Part shown: positions 38,041 to 46,505 of the stretch, piece by piece | How the letters are laid out: each line of letters begins with the position of its first letter | Numbering within the stretch: position 1 is the stretch's first letter | Assembly (NCBI RefSeq): GCF_022760955.1 | Contig: NZ_JAKTNU010000003.1 | Span: 1-64,000 of the forward strand | DNA length: 64,000 nucleotides | Reading direction: 5' to 3' | Source: Thermus neutrinimicus | GTDB taxonomy: Bacteria; Deinococcota; Deinococci; Deinococcales; Thermaceae | Notes under the pieces: generated by a model | What the model saw: only the letters and a program-made list of their open reading frames with translations | Told to the model about the DNA's origin: nothing | Database searches by the model: none | Position numbers and translations under genes: made by a program

Positions 38041-38914
38041 GCCCAGGGGCTTCCCGAAGGAGAAAGGTTTGGGCCCCTAGGGGTAGGCCCCTTTCCTTAC
38101 CCTTGGCCTCCACCATCACGTGGGCCGGACCGGGAAGGGCATGGAGAAGCCTCTCCCAGTCCTCCTCCCGCACCTGGAAGGCATGGGCTCCAGGGCGCCT
38201 GTGCGGGTCTTGGCTGGAGAGGTGCACCTTGGGAGTACCCTTCCAGGTGGTAAAGGCGAGGGTTAGGGCTTCCCTTAGGGATAGTCTTCCCGGATTGAGG
38301 TGGTGGTGTAGGGTGTCCACCACCACCCTGACCCCCAGGGCCTCGGCGGCCAGGAGGACGTCCTCTACCCGCCAAAGCCTCTCGTCGTTTTCCAGGGCCA
38401 GGTACCCAAGGACCTCCCCTTCCCCCCTCAGGTTTTCCACAAACCGGGCTAGCGTCCGCCTGGGGTTGCCGTAGCTCCCCCCAAGGTGTACCACCACCAC
38501 CCCATCCTCTGCTCCGAGAAGGCTTAGAAGGCGGGCGGAGTAGCGGAGCTCCGCTAAAGAGCGCTCCACCACCTTGGGGTCTGGGCTTCCTGGGTTTGTG
38601 TACTGGCCGGGGTGGAGGGAGAGGCGTTGGCCCAGGGTTCTGGCCAGCTTCCCCAGGCGGGAAAGCTCCTCTTTGTGGGCCCTTTCCCAGTCGTAGGGGA
38701 AACGGGGGTGGGAGGCGAAGGGGATGAGGTGCTGGCCAAGGCGGAAGAGGCGGAAACCCTGCCGGTGGTTCCAATGGAGGATGCGCTCCAGGTCCTCGAG
38801 GTTTTGGGCCACCTTGTCCCGTACCCGGGCTTCCTCCAAGGAGGCCAGGCGCAGGGTATGGTTGGTGCTGGCCTTTAGGCTGAGGTTTTCGCAGGGGTAA
38901 CCTAGGCCAATCAT
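38015..38914 (-). CDS. uvsE: UV damage endonuclease
   Basis: UVDE of 299 residues, a TIM-barrel metalloenzyme that nicks 5' of UV photoproducts. Motifs: [13 protein letters not shown] at the start, [61 protein letters not shown] and KVHLSSQDP, which carry the metal-binding His/Glu/Asp residues. It overlaps the YceI gene by ATGA and is the last gene of the SDR - flavin reductase - YceI - uvsE unit. Confidence 0.94.
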   Translation of the reverse strand: MIGLGYPCENLSLKASTNHTLRLASLEEARVRDKVAQNLEDLERILHWNHRQGFRLFRLGQHLIPFASHPRFPYDWERAHKEELSRLGKLARTLGQRLSLHPGQYTNPGSPDPKVVERSLAELRYSARLLSLLGAEDGVVVVHLGGSYGNPRRTLARFVENLRGEGEVLGYLALENDERLWRVEDVLLAAEALGVRVVVDTLHHHLNPGRLSLREALTLAFTTWKGTPKVHLSSQDPHRRPGAHAFQVREEDWERLLHALPGPAHVMVEAKGKERGLPLGAQTFLLREAPGPNPATNPS

Positions 38915-39420
38915 CGCCTTACCGCGGCCTCCACGAGGACGTCCACCTCGTCCCGCACCTCTAGGAAGAGGAAGCGGGGTCTCTCCAGGCCCCAGTCGGA
39001 AAAGCGGGTGCGGAAGGTGCCCTTAAACCTGCCCCTTTCCGGGCTTCCCTCCAAGACCCCCTCTAACCGAACGGGAAGCCTTCTGCCTGCCATTTCCAGC
39101 TCACCTTCCACCACGAAACGGGCCCCCTGGTAGCCCGCGCGTTTAGGGTAGAGGCAGGCCAGGGGAAAGGCCTCCGCCTTCAGGATCTCCCGGGCCTTTT
39201 TGTCCCTTTCCCCGTTGCCCGAATCCCAGGCCCTTTGCTCCAGGCAGACCTGGCCCTTGGCCTGGGCTCCATCCCAAAGCACCTCTCCCTTGGCGGTGGG
39301 GTTTCTCCCCTCCCAGCTTCCCAAGGGGTAGTATCCCCGGTAGCGCACCTCCCCCGTGATCCCATAGGGGGCCTGGGCCAGGGCCAGGAGCGGCAAAAGG
39401 AAGGGTAGCAGTCTTCTCAC
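38911..39420 (-). CDS. Secreted YceI-like protein
   Basis: Protein of 169 residues with a signal peptide ([17 protein letters not shown]) and a lipocalin-like YceI beta barrel ([37 protein letters not shown]). YceI proteins bind isoprenoid quinones or other lipids in the periplasm; the ligand here is unknown. Starts with GTG overlapping the preceding stop (GTGA), and ends overlapping uvsE (ATGA). Two cysteines (VCLEQ, LACLY) are unusual for a periplasmic Thermus protein and might form a disulfide. Confidence 0.78.
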   Translation of the reverse strand: MRRLLPFLLPLLALAQAPYGITGEVRYRGYYPLGSWEGRNPTAKGEVLWDGAQAKGQVCLEQRAWDSGNGERDKKAREILKAEAFPLACLYPKRAGYQGARFVVEGELEMAGRRLPVRLEGVLEGSPERGRFKGTFRTRFSDWGLERPRFLFLEVRDEVDVLVEAAVRR

Positions 39421-39917
39421 GGCCTAAACCTCCAGGTTTCCCCTAGGGTGGCGTAGTCGCGAAAGCCTAAGAAGAGGATGGGCCTCTCCTTGGCCCGGGG
39501 GCTTCCCTCCACGTGCACCACGTCCCCCAGGAAAAGGGCGTGATCCCCTTCTAAAGGCCACTCCGTGACCCTCATCTCGTAGACGGCCAAGGCCTTTTCC
39601 GGCACCCAGGTGTGCCCCAGGTTCCGGGTTTTCCGCAGGGTAACGCCAAGCCTCTCGGCCTTGCGCACCCTGCGGCCTGAGAGGTATCCGGCTCGCACCA
39701 CCCATGCCCGCTCCTCCCAGGGGAGGAAGGAGAGGGCGGCCTCCCCCAGTTCCCGCAGGAGGGTGAGGGTGTGGTTTTCACGATCCATGGCGAAAAGGAG
39801 GCGGAAGGGTTTTTTGGATACCGGGGTCCACCAGGCTAGGGGCATGAAGTTTTCCCCCACGGAGAGAAGGGCCAGGCGCATGGGGTAGAAGTAGGCGCGG
39901 TAAGGGGCTTCGGCCAT
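39417..39917 (-). CDS. Flavin-reductase-like FMN-binding protein
   Basis: Protein of 166 residues with the FMN-binding split-barrel fold of the flavin reductase family: VSVGENFMPLAWWTPVS-type entry (SVGENFMPLAWWTPVSKKPF) and AVYEMRVTEWPLEGDHALFLGDV (late strand EGDHALFLGDVVHV). It probably reduces or binds FMN; no monooxygenase partner is adjacent. It begins 3 bp after the SDR gene and overlaps the YceI gene by GTGA. Confidence 0.82.
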   Translation of the reverse strand: MAEAPYRAYFYPMRLALLSVGENFMPLAWWTPVSKKPFRLLFAMDRENHTLTLLRELGEAALSFLPWEERAWVVRAGYLSGRRVRKAERLGVTLRKTRNLGHTWVPEKALAVYEMRVTEWPLEGDHALFLGDVVHVEGSPRAKERPILFLGFRDYATLGETWRFRP

Positions 39918-39920
39918 GGC

Positions 39921-40544
39921 CTATACCTCCAGGACCTCCGGAGGGGGCTCTTGGAAGACCCCTTCCAACACCCTGCGCACGGCCTCCTCGGGGGAAAGGG
40001 CCCCCTTGGGCGGTCCGCCCAGGGGGGCCCAAAGCCCCGTGGCCACGGCCGGGAGCCGGACCAAGACCAACCGGATGCCCTCCCGCCTCAGCTCCTTCCG
40101 CGCCGCCTCCAGATACCACTCCAAGGCTCCTTTGGCGGAGGCGTAGGGGGCAAACCCGGGAACCTGAACGTAGCGGGGATAGGCTCCGAAGAAGACCACG
40201 CGCGCCCCAGGGCGGAAGTGGGCGTACTTGAGGAGGAAGTGGGAGGTGAGGAGGTGAGTCTTGAGGAGGTTTTCCACGTGCTCCCGTTCCGCTTCCCGTA
40301 TGGGGGCTTTGACCGCGTGTCCCACCGCGTGGAAGGCCATGTCCAGCCCACCTACCTCCTCCAGGAGGGCTTTGGCCTCGAGCTCGTCGGCCAGATCTGC
40401 GGGTACGGCCTGGCCTCCCACCTCCTTGGCCAGTTCCCCGAGGGCCCGTGCCCGGCGGCCCGAAAGGAAGAGGTCATGGCCCTTTAGGGCCCGTGCCAAG
40501 GCTCCTCCGAGTCCACCCGTGGCACCGAGGATGAGGATGCGCAT
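39921..40544 (-). CDS. Short-chain dehydrogenase/reductase
   Basis: SDR of 207 residues with the cofactor motif GATGGLGGALARAL (residues 7-20), catalytic YASAK (Tyr-Lys) preceded by VVFFGAYPRYV in place of the usual Ser strand, and a short C-terminus. Substrate unknown. Start ATG at 40544 begins the Rossmann fold and follows GAAGGA. First gene of a four-gene unit that ends with uvsE, and divergent from a CrtI-like oxidoreductase. Confidence 0.85.
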   Translation of the reverse strand: MRILILGATGGLGGALARALKGHDLFLSGRRARALGELAKEVGGQAVPADLADELEAKALLEEVGGLDMAFHAVGHAVKAPIREAEREHVENLLKTHLLTSHFLLKYAHFRPGARVVFFGAYPRYVQVPGFAPYASAKGALEWYLEAARKELRREGIRLVLVRLPAVATGLWAPLGGPPKGALSPEEAVRRVLEGVFQEPPPEVLEV

Positions 40545-40684
40545 GTCCTTCACCGTACTGACTTGAGGGAAGAGACTTTGTAGCGTGAGGGGCAATGGCA
40601 AGGGAGGGCTGGGAGCCTGCTTTGGCCCTGGGTTTGCGGCCTGGACTAAGATCCCGGACAGATGGCAAGGTTAGCGTTCTGGCT

Positions 40685-42076
40685 GTGAGGGCGGTGGTGG
40701 TGGGGGCAGGGATCGGCGGCCTGGTGGCGGCCCGGCTTCTCCGGAGGGCGGGCCTCGAGGTGGTGGTCCTCGAGGCCCACACCTACCCTGGGGGCCTTGC
40801 CGGAAGCTTCCACCACCGGGGCCACCGTTTTGAGGCGGGGGCCACCCTCCTTTCCGGCCTGGCCCCTGGGGCCCCCTTGGACCTGGTGGGGCGGCTTGTG
40901 GGGCTAAGGTGGCCGGCGGAGCCCCTGCCTCGGGGTTTTCCCCTCCTGGAGGTCCTTTTGCCCCAGGGAAGGGTGGTGCGCCCCGTGGGTCGGGAGGAGG
41001 AAAGGGCGGCCCAGACCGAGGCCTTTGGCCGGGAGGTGCTGGCCTTTTGGCGGTGGCAGGAGGACCGGGCGAGGAGGCTTCTCGCCCTTGCTCCTTGGCT
41101 CCCTTGGCCTCCGGAGCGGGAAGAGGTTCTGGCCTTGGCGGGGCGGATTCCTGAGCTTCTTCCCCTGCTTCCCGACCTCTTCCTAAGGGCATCCAGGCGG
41201 GCGCCCCACCACCCGGGTTTTCGGCGTTTCCTCGAGGCCCAGCTCCTCATCAGCGCCCAAGCCACCGATGCCTACGCCCTCTACGCCGCCATGGCCCTGG
41301 ACCTACCCCACCTGGGCCCGGCCTTGGTTCCAGGGGGTTTGGGCCGGGTGGCGGAGGCCCTGGCGGAGGGCCTCGAGGTGCGCTACCGGGCCCGGGCGGA
41401 GAGGCTTTGCCTGGCCGGGGATAGGGTGGTGGGCGTGGAGGTGGCCTATGGGGGAAGGCGCAAGGGGGAAAGGGAGGTGCTTAAGGGGGAGGTCTTCCTC
41501 CTGGACGTCCCCCCAGAGCCCCTCCTGGGCCTAGCGGAGCCCGCCCCGCAGGACGGTTGGGGAGCCTTCGTGGTCTATGGGGTCCTTCCCTTCCGGGTGG
41601 AGCCCCCCCTCTACCGGCAAAACGCTCGGGAAAGGCCCTTTGCCTTTCTCTCCCTGCGCCCCGAAGGCGAAAAGACCGTGTTCTCCCTCTCCTTGCACAC
41701 CCCCCTGGCCCTTTGGCAGGGGCTTTCCCGGGAGGAGTACCAAAGGCTTAAGGCCCAGTGGCAAGGGAGGGCCTTAGCCTTGGGGGAGGCCCTGCTGGAG
41801 GGGCTAGGGGAGGCTGAGCTCCTCTTTGCCGCCTCTCCCCTTACCTACCGCCGCTTTGCGGGGAGAGCCTGGGTGGGAGGGCATCCCCAGACCCATCCCT
41901 TCCGGTTTCCCCGGGTGCGGATTTTCCCGAATGCCTTTCGCTTGGGAGAGGGGGTGTTTCCGGGGCAGGGCATCCCTGGGGTAGCCCTTTCCGGGATGCG
42001 GGCAGCCCGCCTGGCCCTGGCCTACCTGGGCCTCAGGGAAGCCCAAGGCCTTGCAGGTAGGCCAGAAGGATCCTAG
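40685..42076 (+). CDS. FAD-dependent oxidoreductase, phytoene-desaturase-like
   Basis: Protein of 463 residues with the N-terminal FAD motif VVGAGIGGLVAARLLRRAGL and YPGGLAGSF, followed by RFEAGATLLSGLAPG, and a C-terminal FPGQGIPGVALSGMRAARLA. It belongs to the CrtI/CrtO-like flavoprotein group, which includes carotenoid desaturases, isomerases and unrelated amine oxidases. GTG at 40685 is chosen because it precedes the Rossmann strand by two codons and TAGCGT (40672-40677) lies seven bases upstream (leaderless). Outside the main crt cluster, so a carotenoid role is only possible. Overlaps convergent hydrolase by 44 bp. Confidence 0.8.
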   Translation: MRAVVVGAGIGGLVAARLLRRAGLEVVVLEAHTYPGGLAGSFHHRGHRFEAGATLLSGLAPGAPLDLVGRLVGLRWPAEPLPRGFPLLEVLLPQGRVVRPVGREEERAAQTEAFGREVLAFWRWQEDRARRLLALAPWLPWPPEREEVLALAGRIPELLPLLPDLFLRASRRAPHHPGFRRFLEAQLLISAQATDAYALYAAMALDLPHLGPALVPGGLGRVAEALAEGLEVRYRARAERLCLAGDRVVGVEVAYGGRRKGEREVLKGEVFLLDVPPEPLLGLAEPAPQDGWGAFVVYGVLPFRVEPPLYRQNARERPFAFLSLRPEGEKTVFSLSLHTPLALWQGLSREEYQRLKAQWQGRALALGEALLEGLGEAELLFAASPLTYRRFAGRAWVGGHPQTHPFRFPRVRIFPNAFRLGEGVFPGQGIPGVALSGMRAARLALAYLGLREAQGLAGRPEGS

Positions 42077-43283
42077 CCGTTCGTCCCTCCCGTTCCGTGA
42101 GGAGGTCCAGGTGGGTGAGCCCCTTGAGGATCTCCACCCGGGCTTGGGTGTCGGGGAAAAGGCTCTTCAGGCGAAAGGCCTGGGCTTCGGGGATGAGTCC
42201 CCTAGCCGCGCCTAGGGCAAGGACGGGGTAGGGCAGGGCCTTTGGCCCGAGGCCCAAGCCCGTGTGGGGATAGCCGGCCACCTCCAAGAGGAGCCGGTAA
42301 GGGAAGTACCACTCGGAGAATCCCATCTCGGGTAGGGCGAAGGTCCTGAGGAACTCCCGGGGGTCCGTGGCCTCGCCGGTATCCCGCCACTCCACCACCC
42401 TTCCCCTGGGTCCCCGTACCGTGTGGACCACCCTCCCCTGTAAAAGCCCCAGGAGGTTCAGGCCTTCCCGGGCCCAGGCCCGGCCTACGCTCACGCTGAA
42501 GACGGGGAGGAGGCTGTAATGGTCGTCCACCCGGAGAAGCGCCCTTGCCTCCCGGGTGGCCCGGTAAGGTCCGAAGGGGACGGGTTCCAGGGGGCGCCGG
42601 GCGGCCAGAAAGGCCTCGGCCTCCGCCAGGGCCAGGTCCCTGGGGGAGAGGAAAGGGGGGCGGAAGGCCGGGTCCCCTTGGCCCAAGAGGAGGGCCCTAA
42701 GGCCAGGCAGGGGGCCAAAGGGGGTGGTGGTTCCCTCCCAGAAGGCTTCCCGGGAAAGGGGAGGGTCGGGCAGGCTTCCATCCAGGAGCACCAGGCCGGC
42801 GAGCTTTTCCCCCTGGGCCCAGGCGTAAAGGGTGGCTAGGCTTGCTCCCAAGGAGTGGCCCACGAGGACCACGGGGGCCCGCCTTCGGGCCGCATCCACC
42901 GCCAGATCCAGGTCCTTCAGGTGGACCTCTAGTCCCCAGTGACGCAGGGGACTCAGGTCGGGCTCGGCCATGGACCGGTAGTAGGCCAAGGGGTCTTCCA
43001 GGAGGAAACCCCGACGGTCCTCCAGACCGTTGGCCCGCCGTTCCCAAGCCCAGACCTCGAGGTCCGGCCCAAGCCTCCCCAGGTGCTCGGCCAGGAGGGC
43101 AAAGTTGGTGCTTCCCCCAAGGAGGCCAGGTACCAAGAGGAGGACCGCCCGGGGCCTCTCTGCGGGGTAGATGAGGGCGTAGCTTCGGTCCAAGGGTCCC
43201 TGGCCCGTGTCGGCCCCGGGCAGGGGGATGTATTCCTGGGCCATGGCCAAGGAAGCGCTCAGGAGGAGGGCAAGGGCACGCAT
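42033..43283 (-). CDS. Secreted alpha/beta hydrolase
   Basis: Protein of 416 residues with signal peptide MRALALLLSASLAMAQ and an alpha/beta-hydrolase fold: LLLVPGLLGGSTNFALLAEH, the nucleophile elbow GHSLGA with Ser, and a C-terminal GLTHLD with the likely catalytic His. Likely a periplasmic esterase or lipase; substrate unknown. The ATG at 43283 lies six bases after GATAAT (43295-43290), so a leaderless mRNA is likely. Confidence 0.82.
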   Translation of the reverse strand: MRALALLLSASLAMAQEYIPLPGADTGQGPLDRSYALIYPAERPRAVLLLVPGLLGGSTNFALLAEHLGRLGPDLEVWAWERRANGLEDRRGFLLEDPLAYYRSMAEPDLSPLRHWGLEVHLKDLDLAVDAARRRAPVVLVGHSLGASLATLYAWAQGEKLAGLVLLDGSLPDPPLSREAFWEGTTTPFGPLPGLRALLLGQGDPAFRPPFLSPRDLALAEAEAFLAARRPLEPVPFGPYRATREARALLRVDDHYSLLPVFSVSVGRAWAREGLNLLGLLQGRVVHTVRGPRGRVVEWRDTGEATDPREFLRTFALPEMGFSEWYFPYRLLLEVAGYPHTGLGLGPKALPYPVLALGAARGLIPEAQAFRLKSLFPDTQARVEILKGLTHLDLLTEREGRTARILLAYLQGLGLP

Positions 43284-43348
43284 GGCCCCATTATCCCCTG
43301 CGGCCCACAGGGCTAAAGGACCTTGGGCCACAGGTTGGCGGGATGGCC

Positions 43349-44071
43349 TTAGGGGGCCTGGGCTAGGAGTATCCCCAAGGCGCCGTGGGTTTCCAGGTGG
43401 GCGCGAAACCCGAAGGTCCTTAGCAAGTTCACAAACTCCCCAGGGCCTGGCCGCCAGAGTCCCAAGGAGGGCCCCGGCCCCAGGAGGAGCATACCGAAAA
43501 GCCTTCCCCCAGAGCGGAGGACCCTTCGCGCCTCCCGCATGGCCCCTTCCGGATAAGTAAACTCATTCCAAGTGGGGCCGATGGCCACTCCACCCATGGA
43601 GCCTGTCCTAAAGGGAAGAGCCTCCCCATGCCCCAGCAGGTAGGGCCCGGGGCGCCTTTGCCGGGCCACCTGCAGGAAGGCGGGGGAAGGGTCCATGCCC
43701 ACAGCCTTTTCGCCCAAGGTTTCCCGGTAAATGCCCGTCCCGGTGCCCACGTCCAGGAAGGGCCCCCCCGTGGGCAGGAACCAGCCTCTCATCAGCTCGA
43801 GCTCCTCCCCCAGGGAGAGCCTGCCCCGGGAAAGCAGGGCCGTGGACCGCATCCGCCACAGGTCATAGGTCTGGGCCACCGGTGGAAGCCGGTTGATGGC
43901 CCAAAGGTGGATCCTTTCTCGGCTAACCCTGAGGTCCACCAGACCGTTTCGCTCGGGGAACCGGGCGCCGCAGGTGGGGCAACGGGCCCCAGCATCCGTT
44001 TCCAGGGGCTCCTGACACCGGGGACAGGCAAGGAGGGGAAGTAGCCAGGGAGGTAGGGAAAGTGGTCTCAT
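43349..44071 (-). CDS. SAM-dependent methyltransferase with zinc ribbon
   Basis: Protein of 240 residues: an N-terminal Trm112-like zinc ribbon (CPRCQEPL and CPTCGARF, four cysteines), then a class I methyltransferase domain with motif I DVGTGTGIYRETLG, acidic end of strand 2 GMDPSP and LPFRTGSMGG. Similar fusions are known among biosynthetic and rRNA methyltransferases; substrate not evident. The ATG at 44071 was chosen over a GTG at 44086 because the latter lies inside the terminator of the upstream gene. Confidence 0.8.
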   Translation of the reverse strand: MRPLSLPPWLLPLLACPRCQEPLETDAGARCPTCGARFPERNGLVDLRVSRERIHLWAINRLPPVAQTYDLWRMRSTALLSRGRLSLGEELELMRGWFLPTGGPFLDVGTGTGIYRETLGEKAVGMDPSPAFLQVARQRRPGPYLLGHGEALPFRTGSMGGVAIGPTWNEFTYPEGAMREARRVLRSGGRLFGMLLLGPGPSLGLWRPGPGEFVNLLRTFGFRAHLETHGALGILLAQAP

Positions 44072-44073
44072 CC

Positions 44074-44108
44074 CAAAAGAAGCCACCCCTCCCCTAAGGA
44101 GAGGTGGC
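44074..44108 (-). terminator. Intrinsic terminator of the DUF4397 gene
   Basis: Minus-strand stem GCCACC / GGTGGC with inner CTCC/GGAG pairs (44108-44082), followed by TTCTTTT. It lies 14 bp after the DUF4397 stop and just before the methyltransferase start. Confidence 0.75.
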
Positions 44109-44121
44109 GGCGGGGGCGGTT

Positions 44122-44790
44122 CTACCGGTTTCCTCCCAGGGCAGCGGCGTCCACCACGGGCACCACGGTGAGGGTTCCATCCCTCACGCTGCCCACGGCA
44201 AACACGGTGTAGGTTTTCCCGCTCTCTAAGGTCACACCGGGAAGCTCCAAGGCCACGGTGGTGGTACCCGCTACCCGGACTTCTAGGTCATAGGTTCCCG
44301 CGGCCACCACCAGGTACTGGCTGGCCCTGGGGAAGGGAAGGTTCTGGAAGAGCACGGGACCCCCTTTCACCGCCACATCCACTGCCGGGGCGTCGGGGGA
44401 GGTGTGCACCACGCGTACCCGAGCGAAGCCGGCTCGCGGAAAGAGCCCGGCAAGGGCATCCGTGTAGACTTGGGGCCGAATGGAGGCTAGGAAGCCTGTG
44501 GCAGCCACGGTGTAATAAATGCCCTCCCTGAGGTCAAGCTCAGCATCGATCACCACAGGGGCGTCCTGGCCAGTGGGAACCACCTGGACCCGAACTCGGG
44601 CAGCGGGCAGGGGAATATAAGGGGTGATCTCTTTGAAGGCCAGGTTGGTGATGGCCCGCTGTCCATTCACCAGCACATCCACGGCCGGGGCGTCGGGGGA
44701 GAGATGGGCCACCCGCACCATGGCCCCTTGGGCCAAACCAAGGCTTCCTACCGCCAATGCCAAAGCCACGACACTCAGGAACCTTTTCAT
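44122..44790 (-). CDS. Secreted DUF4397 protein with two repeats
   Basis: Protein of 222 residues with a signal peptide (MKRFLSVVALALAVGSLGLAQ) and two homologous DUF4397 beta domains, starting VRVAHLSPDAPAVDVLVNG and VRVVHTSPDAPAVDVAVKG about 104 residues apart. It is exported and may be a cell-surface protein; no biochemical function is known for the family. The ATG follows GGGAGGTAAGCG. Monocistronic between its own terminator and an upstream inverted repeat (44838-44854). Confidence 0.88.
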   Translation of the reverse strand: MKRFLSVVALALAVGSLGLAQGAMVRVAHLSPDAPAVDVLVNGQRAITNLAFKEITPYIPLPAARVRVQVVPTGQDAPVVIDAELDLREGIYYTVAATGFLASIRPQVYTDALAGLFPRAGFARVRVVHTSPDAPAVDVAVKGGPVLFQNLPFPRASQYLVVAAGTYDLEVRVAGTTTVALELPGVTLESGKTYTVFAVGSVRDGTLTVVPVVDAAALGGNR

Positions 44791-44907
44791 CGCTTACCTC
44801 CCACCTGGTATCTTTGCTCGGGACGCTGGAGGGGATGTTTGTCCTTGATACAAATCTCGCTGAGAATAGGATCCCCCTTGCCCCTGGCCTTCAGGGAGCC
44901 CTTGGCC

Positions 44908-45408
44908 CTAAAGGGCTTTGCTGGCCCCCATGCGGGCGTAAAAGGCGTGGGTCAGGGCGATGGCCAGGGCGTCCGCTAGGTGGCTGGGCTTAGGAGCCTC
45001 CGTAAGGCCCAGGATGTCCCGGACCATCAGGGCCACCTCCTCCTTGCCCGCATGCCCGTGCCCGGCCAGGGCCTGCTTCACCTGCATGGGGCCGTAGGCG
45101 TAAACGGGAACCCCAGCCTCATAGGCCGCCACCAACACCGCCCCCAGGGCCCAACCCACCTTGTAGGCCAGCTCGTTTTGCCGATAAAAGTACTGCTCCT
45201 CCACCGCCAGGGCCTGGGGGTGGAAGCGGGCAAGGGCCTCCTTTACCCGGGCGTGGATGCGCCCCACCCGTTCCTGGGCGGGTTCCCTGTGGGAGGTCCG
45301 CACCACCTCCCCGTGGAGGAGGCGGGCTTTGAGGGTCCCCTTGGGCTCCACCTCCACTACCCCCAGGCCCAGGTGGGTGATGCCGGGGTCTATGCCCAAA
45401 ACCACCAT
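44908..45408 (-). CDS. ruvC: Holliday junction resolvase RuvC
   Basis: Protein of 166 residues. The four acidic residues of the RNase-H-like active site can be placed: GIDPGITHLG (Asp near 7), AVEEQYFY (Glu near 70), and HLADALAIALTH (two Asp region near 145). It resolves Holliday junctions with RuvAB. It lies 12 bp after ftsZ on the same strand and probably is read through from the dcw cluster; ruvA and ruvB are not nearby. Confidence 0.95.
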   Translation of the reverse strand: MVVLGIDPGITHLGLGVVEVEPKGTLKARLLHGEVVRTSHREPAQERVGRIHARVKEALARFHPQALAVEEQYFYRQNELAYKVGWALGAVLVAAYEAGVPVYAYGPMQVKQALAGHGHAGKEEVALMVRDILGLTEAPKPSHLADALAIALTHAFYARMGASKAL

Positions 45409-45420
45409 GCCCCAGGGTTC

Positions 45421-46476
45421 CTAGTTGCCCTTTCTAGGGGGATAATCCGCATCCCCGTAACGGATAAAGGCGGGGATGTCGAAGTTGTAGGGGTCGGCGT
45501 GGGTGGGAAAGTCCACGGGGCGGAGGGGTTTTGGCACCACGGTGCTCTCGCCAAAGCCGGCGGCGATGAGGATTACCCGGAGTTCGTCCTGGGCCCGGTC
45601 GTCGTAGGTGACCCCGTAGAGGATGTCCACATCCTCATGGCCCGTGGCCTCCCGCACCCTCTCCACCACCTCCGCCGCCTCCATGAGGGACAGGTCCTCA
45701 GAGCCCACCACGTTCAGAAGAAGCCGCTTGGCACCCTCAATGGAGCGCTCCAGCAGGGGGCTGTGGGTGGCGGTCTTGGCGGCTTCCTCCACCCGGTTTT
45801 CCCCCCGTCCCGCCCCGATGCCCATGAGCACCTGGCCTGCTCCCTCCAGGAGGGTTTTCACGTCGGCGAAGTCCACGTTGATGAGGCCCGGGAGGTTGAT
45901 GACGTCGGTGATGCCCTTGACCCCGTGGTAGAGGACGCGGTCGGCGATGAGAAAGGCATCCTTGAGGCTCACCTTTTTGTCCACGGCAGAGAGGAGGCGG
46001 TCGTTTTGCACCACCACCATGGCGTCCACCCGCTCCTTAAGGCGCCTGATACCTTCCTCCGCCGCCTTGAGGCGTTTGGGACCTTCAAAGCTGAAGGGGC
46101 GGGTCACCACGGCCACGGTGAGGGCCCCGAGCCGCTTGGCGATGTCTGCCACCACCGGGGCGCTTCCCGTACCGGTACCCCCTCCCATGCCGGCGGTGAT
46201 AAAGACCAGGTCGGCCCCCTCCAGGGCCTCTGCGATCAGGTCCTGGGCCTCGAGGGCCGCCTTCTCCCCGATCTCGGGATTGGCCCCCGCCCCCAGGCCC
46301 CGGGTGAGCTTCTCCCCGAGCTGGATCCGCTGGTCGGCCAGGCTTTTGGCCAGGACCTGGGCATCGGTGTTGGCGGCGATGAACTCCACCCCCACGAGCC
46401 CTGCCTCAATCATGCGGTTCACCGCGTTGTTTCCTGCTCCCCCGAGACCGATGACCTTGATGACCGCTCCCTCCAT
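45421..46476 (-). CDS. ftsZ: Cell division tubulin homologue FtsZ
   Basis: GTPase of 351 residues that forms the division ring. Motifs: [18 protein letters not shown], the tubulin signature [10 protein letters not shown], the T7 loop [14 protein letters not shown], and the C-terminal conserved peptide [10 protein letters not shown], which binds FtsA. The linker between the core and the peptide is very short compared with most bacteria. It is preceded by ftsA with a 29-bp gap and is the last division gene of the cluster. Confidence 0.97.
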   Translation of the reverse strand: MEGAVIKVIGLGGAGNNAVNRMIEAGLVGVEFIAANTDAQVLAKSLADQRIQLGEKLTRGLGAGANPEIGEKAALEAQDLIAEALEGADLVFITAGMGGGTGTGSAPVVADIAKRLGALTVAVVTRPFSFEGPKRLKAAEEGIRRLKERVDAMVVVQNDRLLSAVDKKVSLKDAFLIADRVLYHGVKGITDVINLPGLINVDFADVKTLLEGAGQVLMGIGAGRGENRVEEAAKTATHSPLLERSIEGAKRLLLNVVGSEDLSLMEAAEVVERVREATGHEDVDILYGVTYDDRAQDELRVILIAAGFGESTVVPKPLRPVDFPTHADPYNFDIPAFIRYGDADYPPRKGN

Positions 46477-46505
46477 CTCTGCCTCCTCTCCTCAACACAA
46501 TGGCA

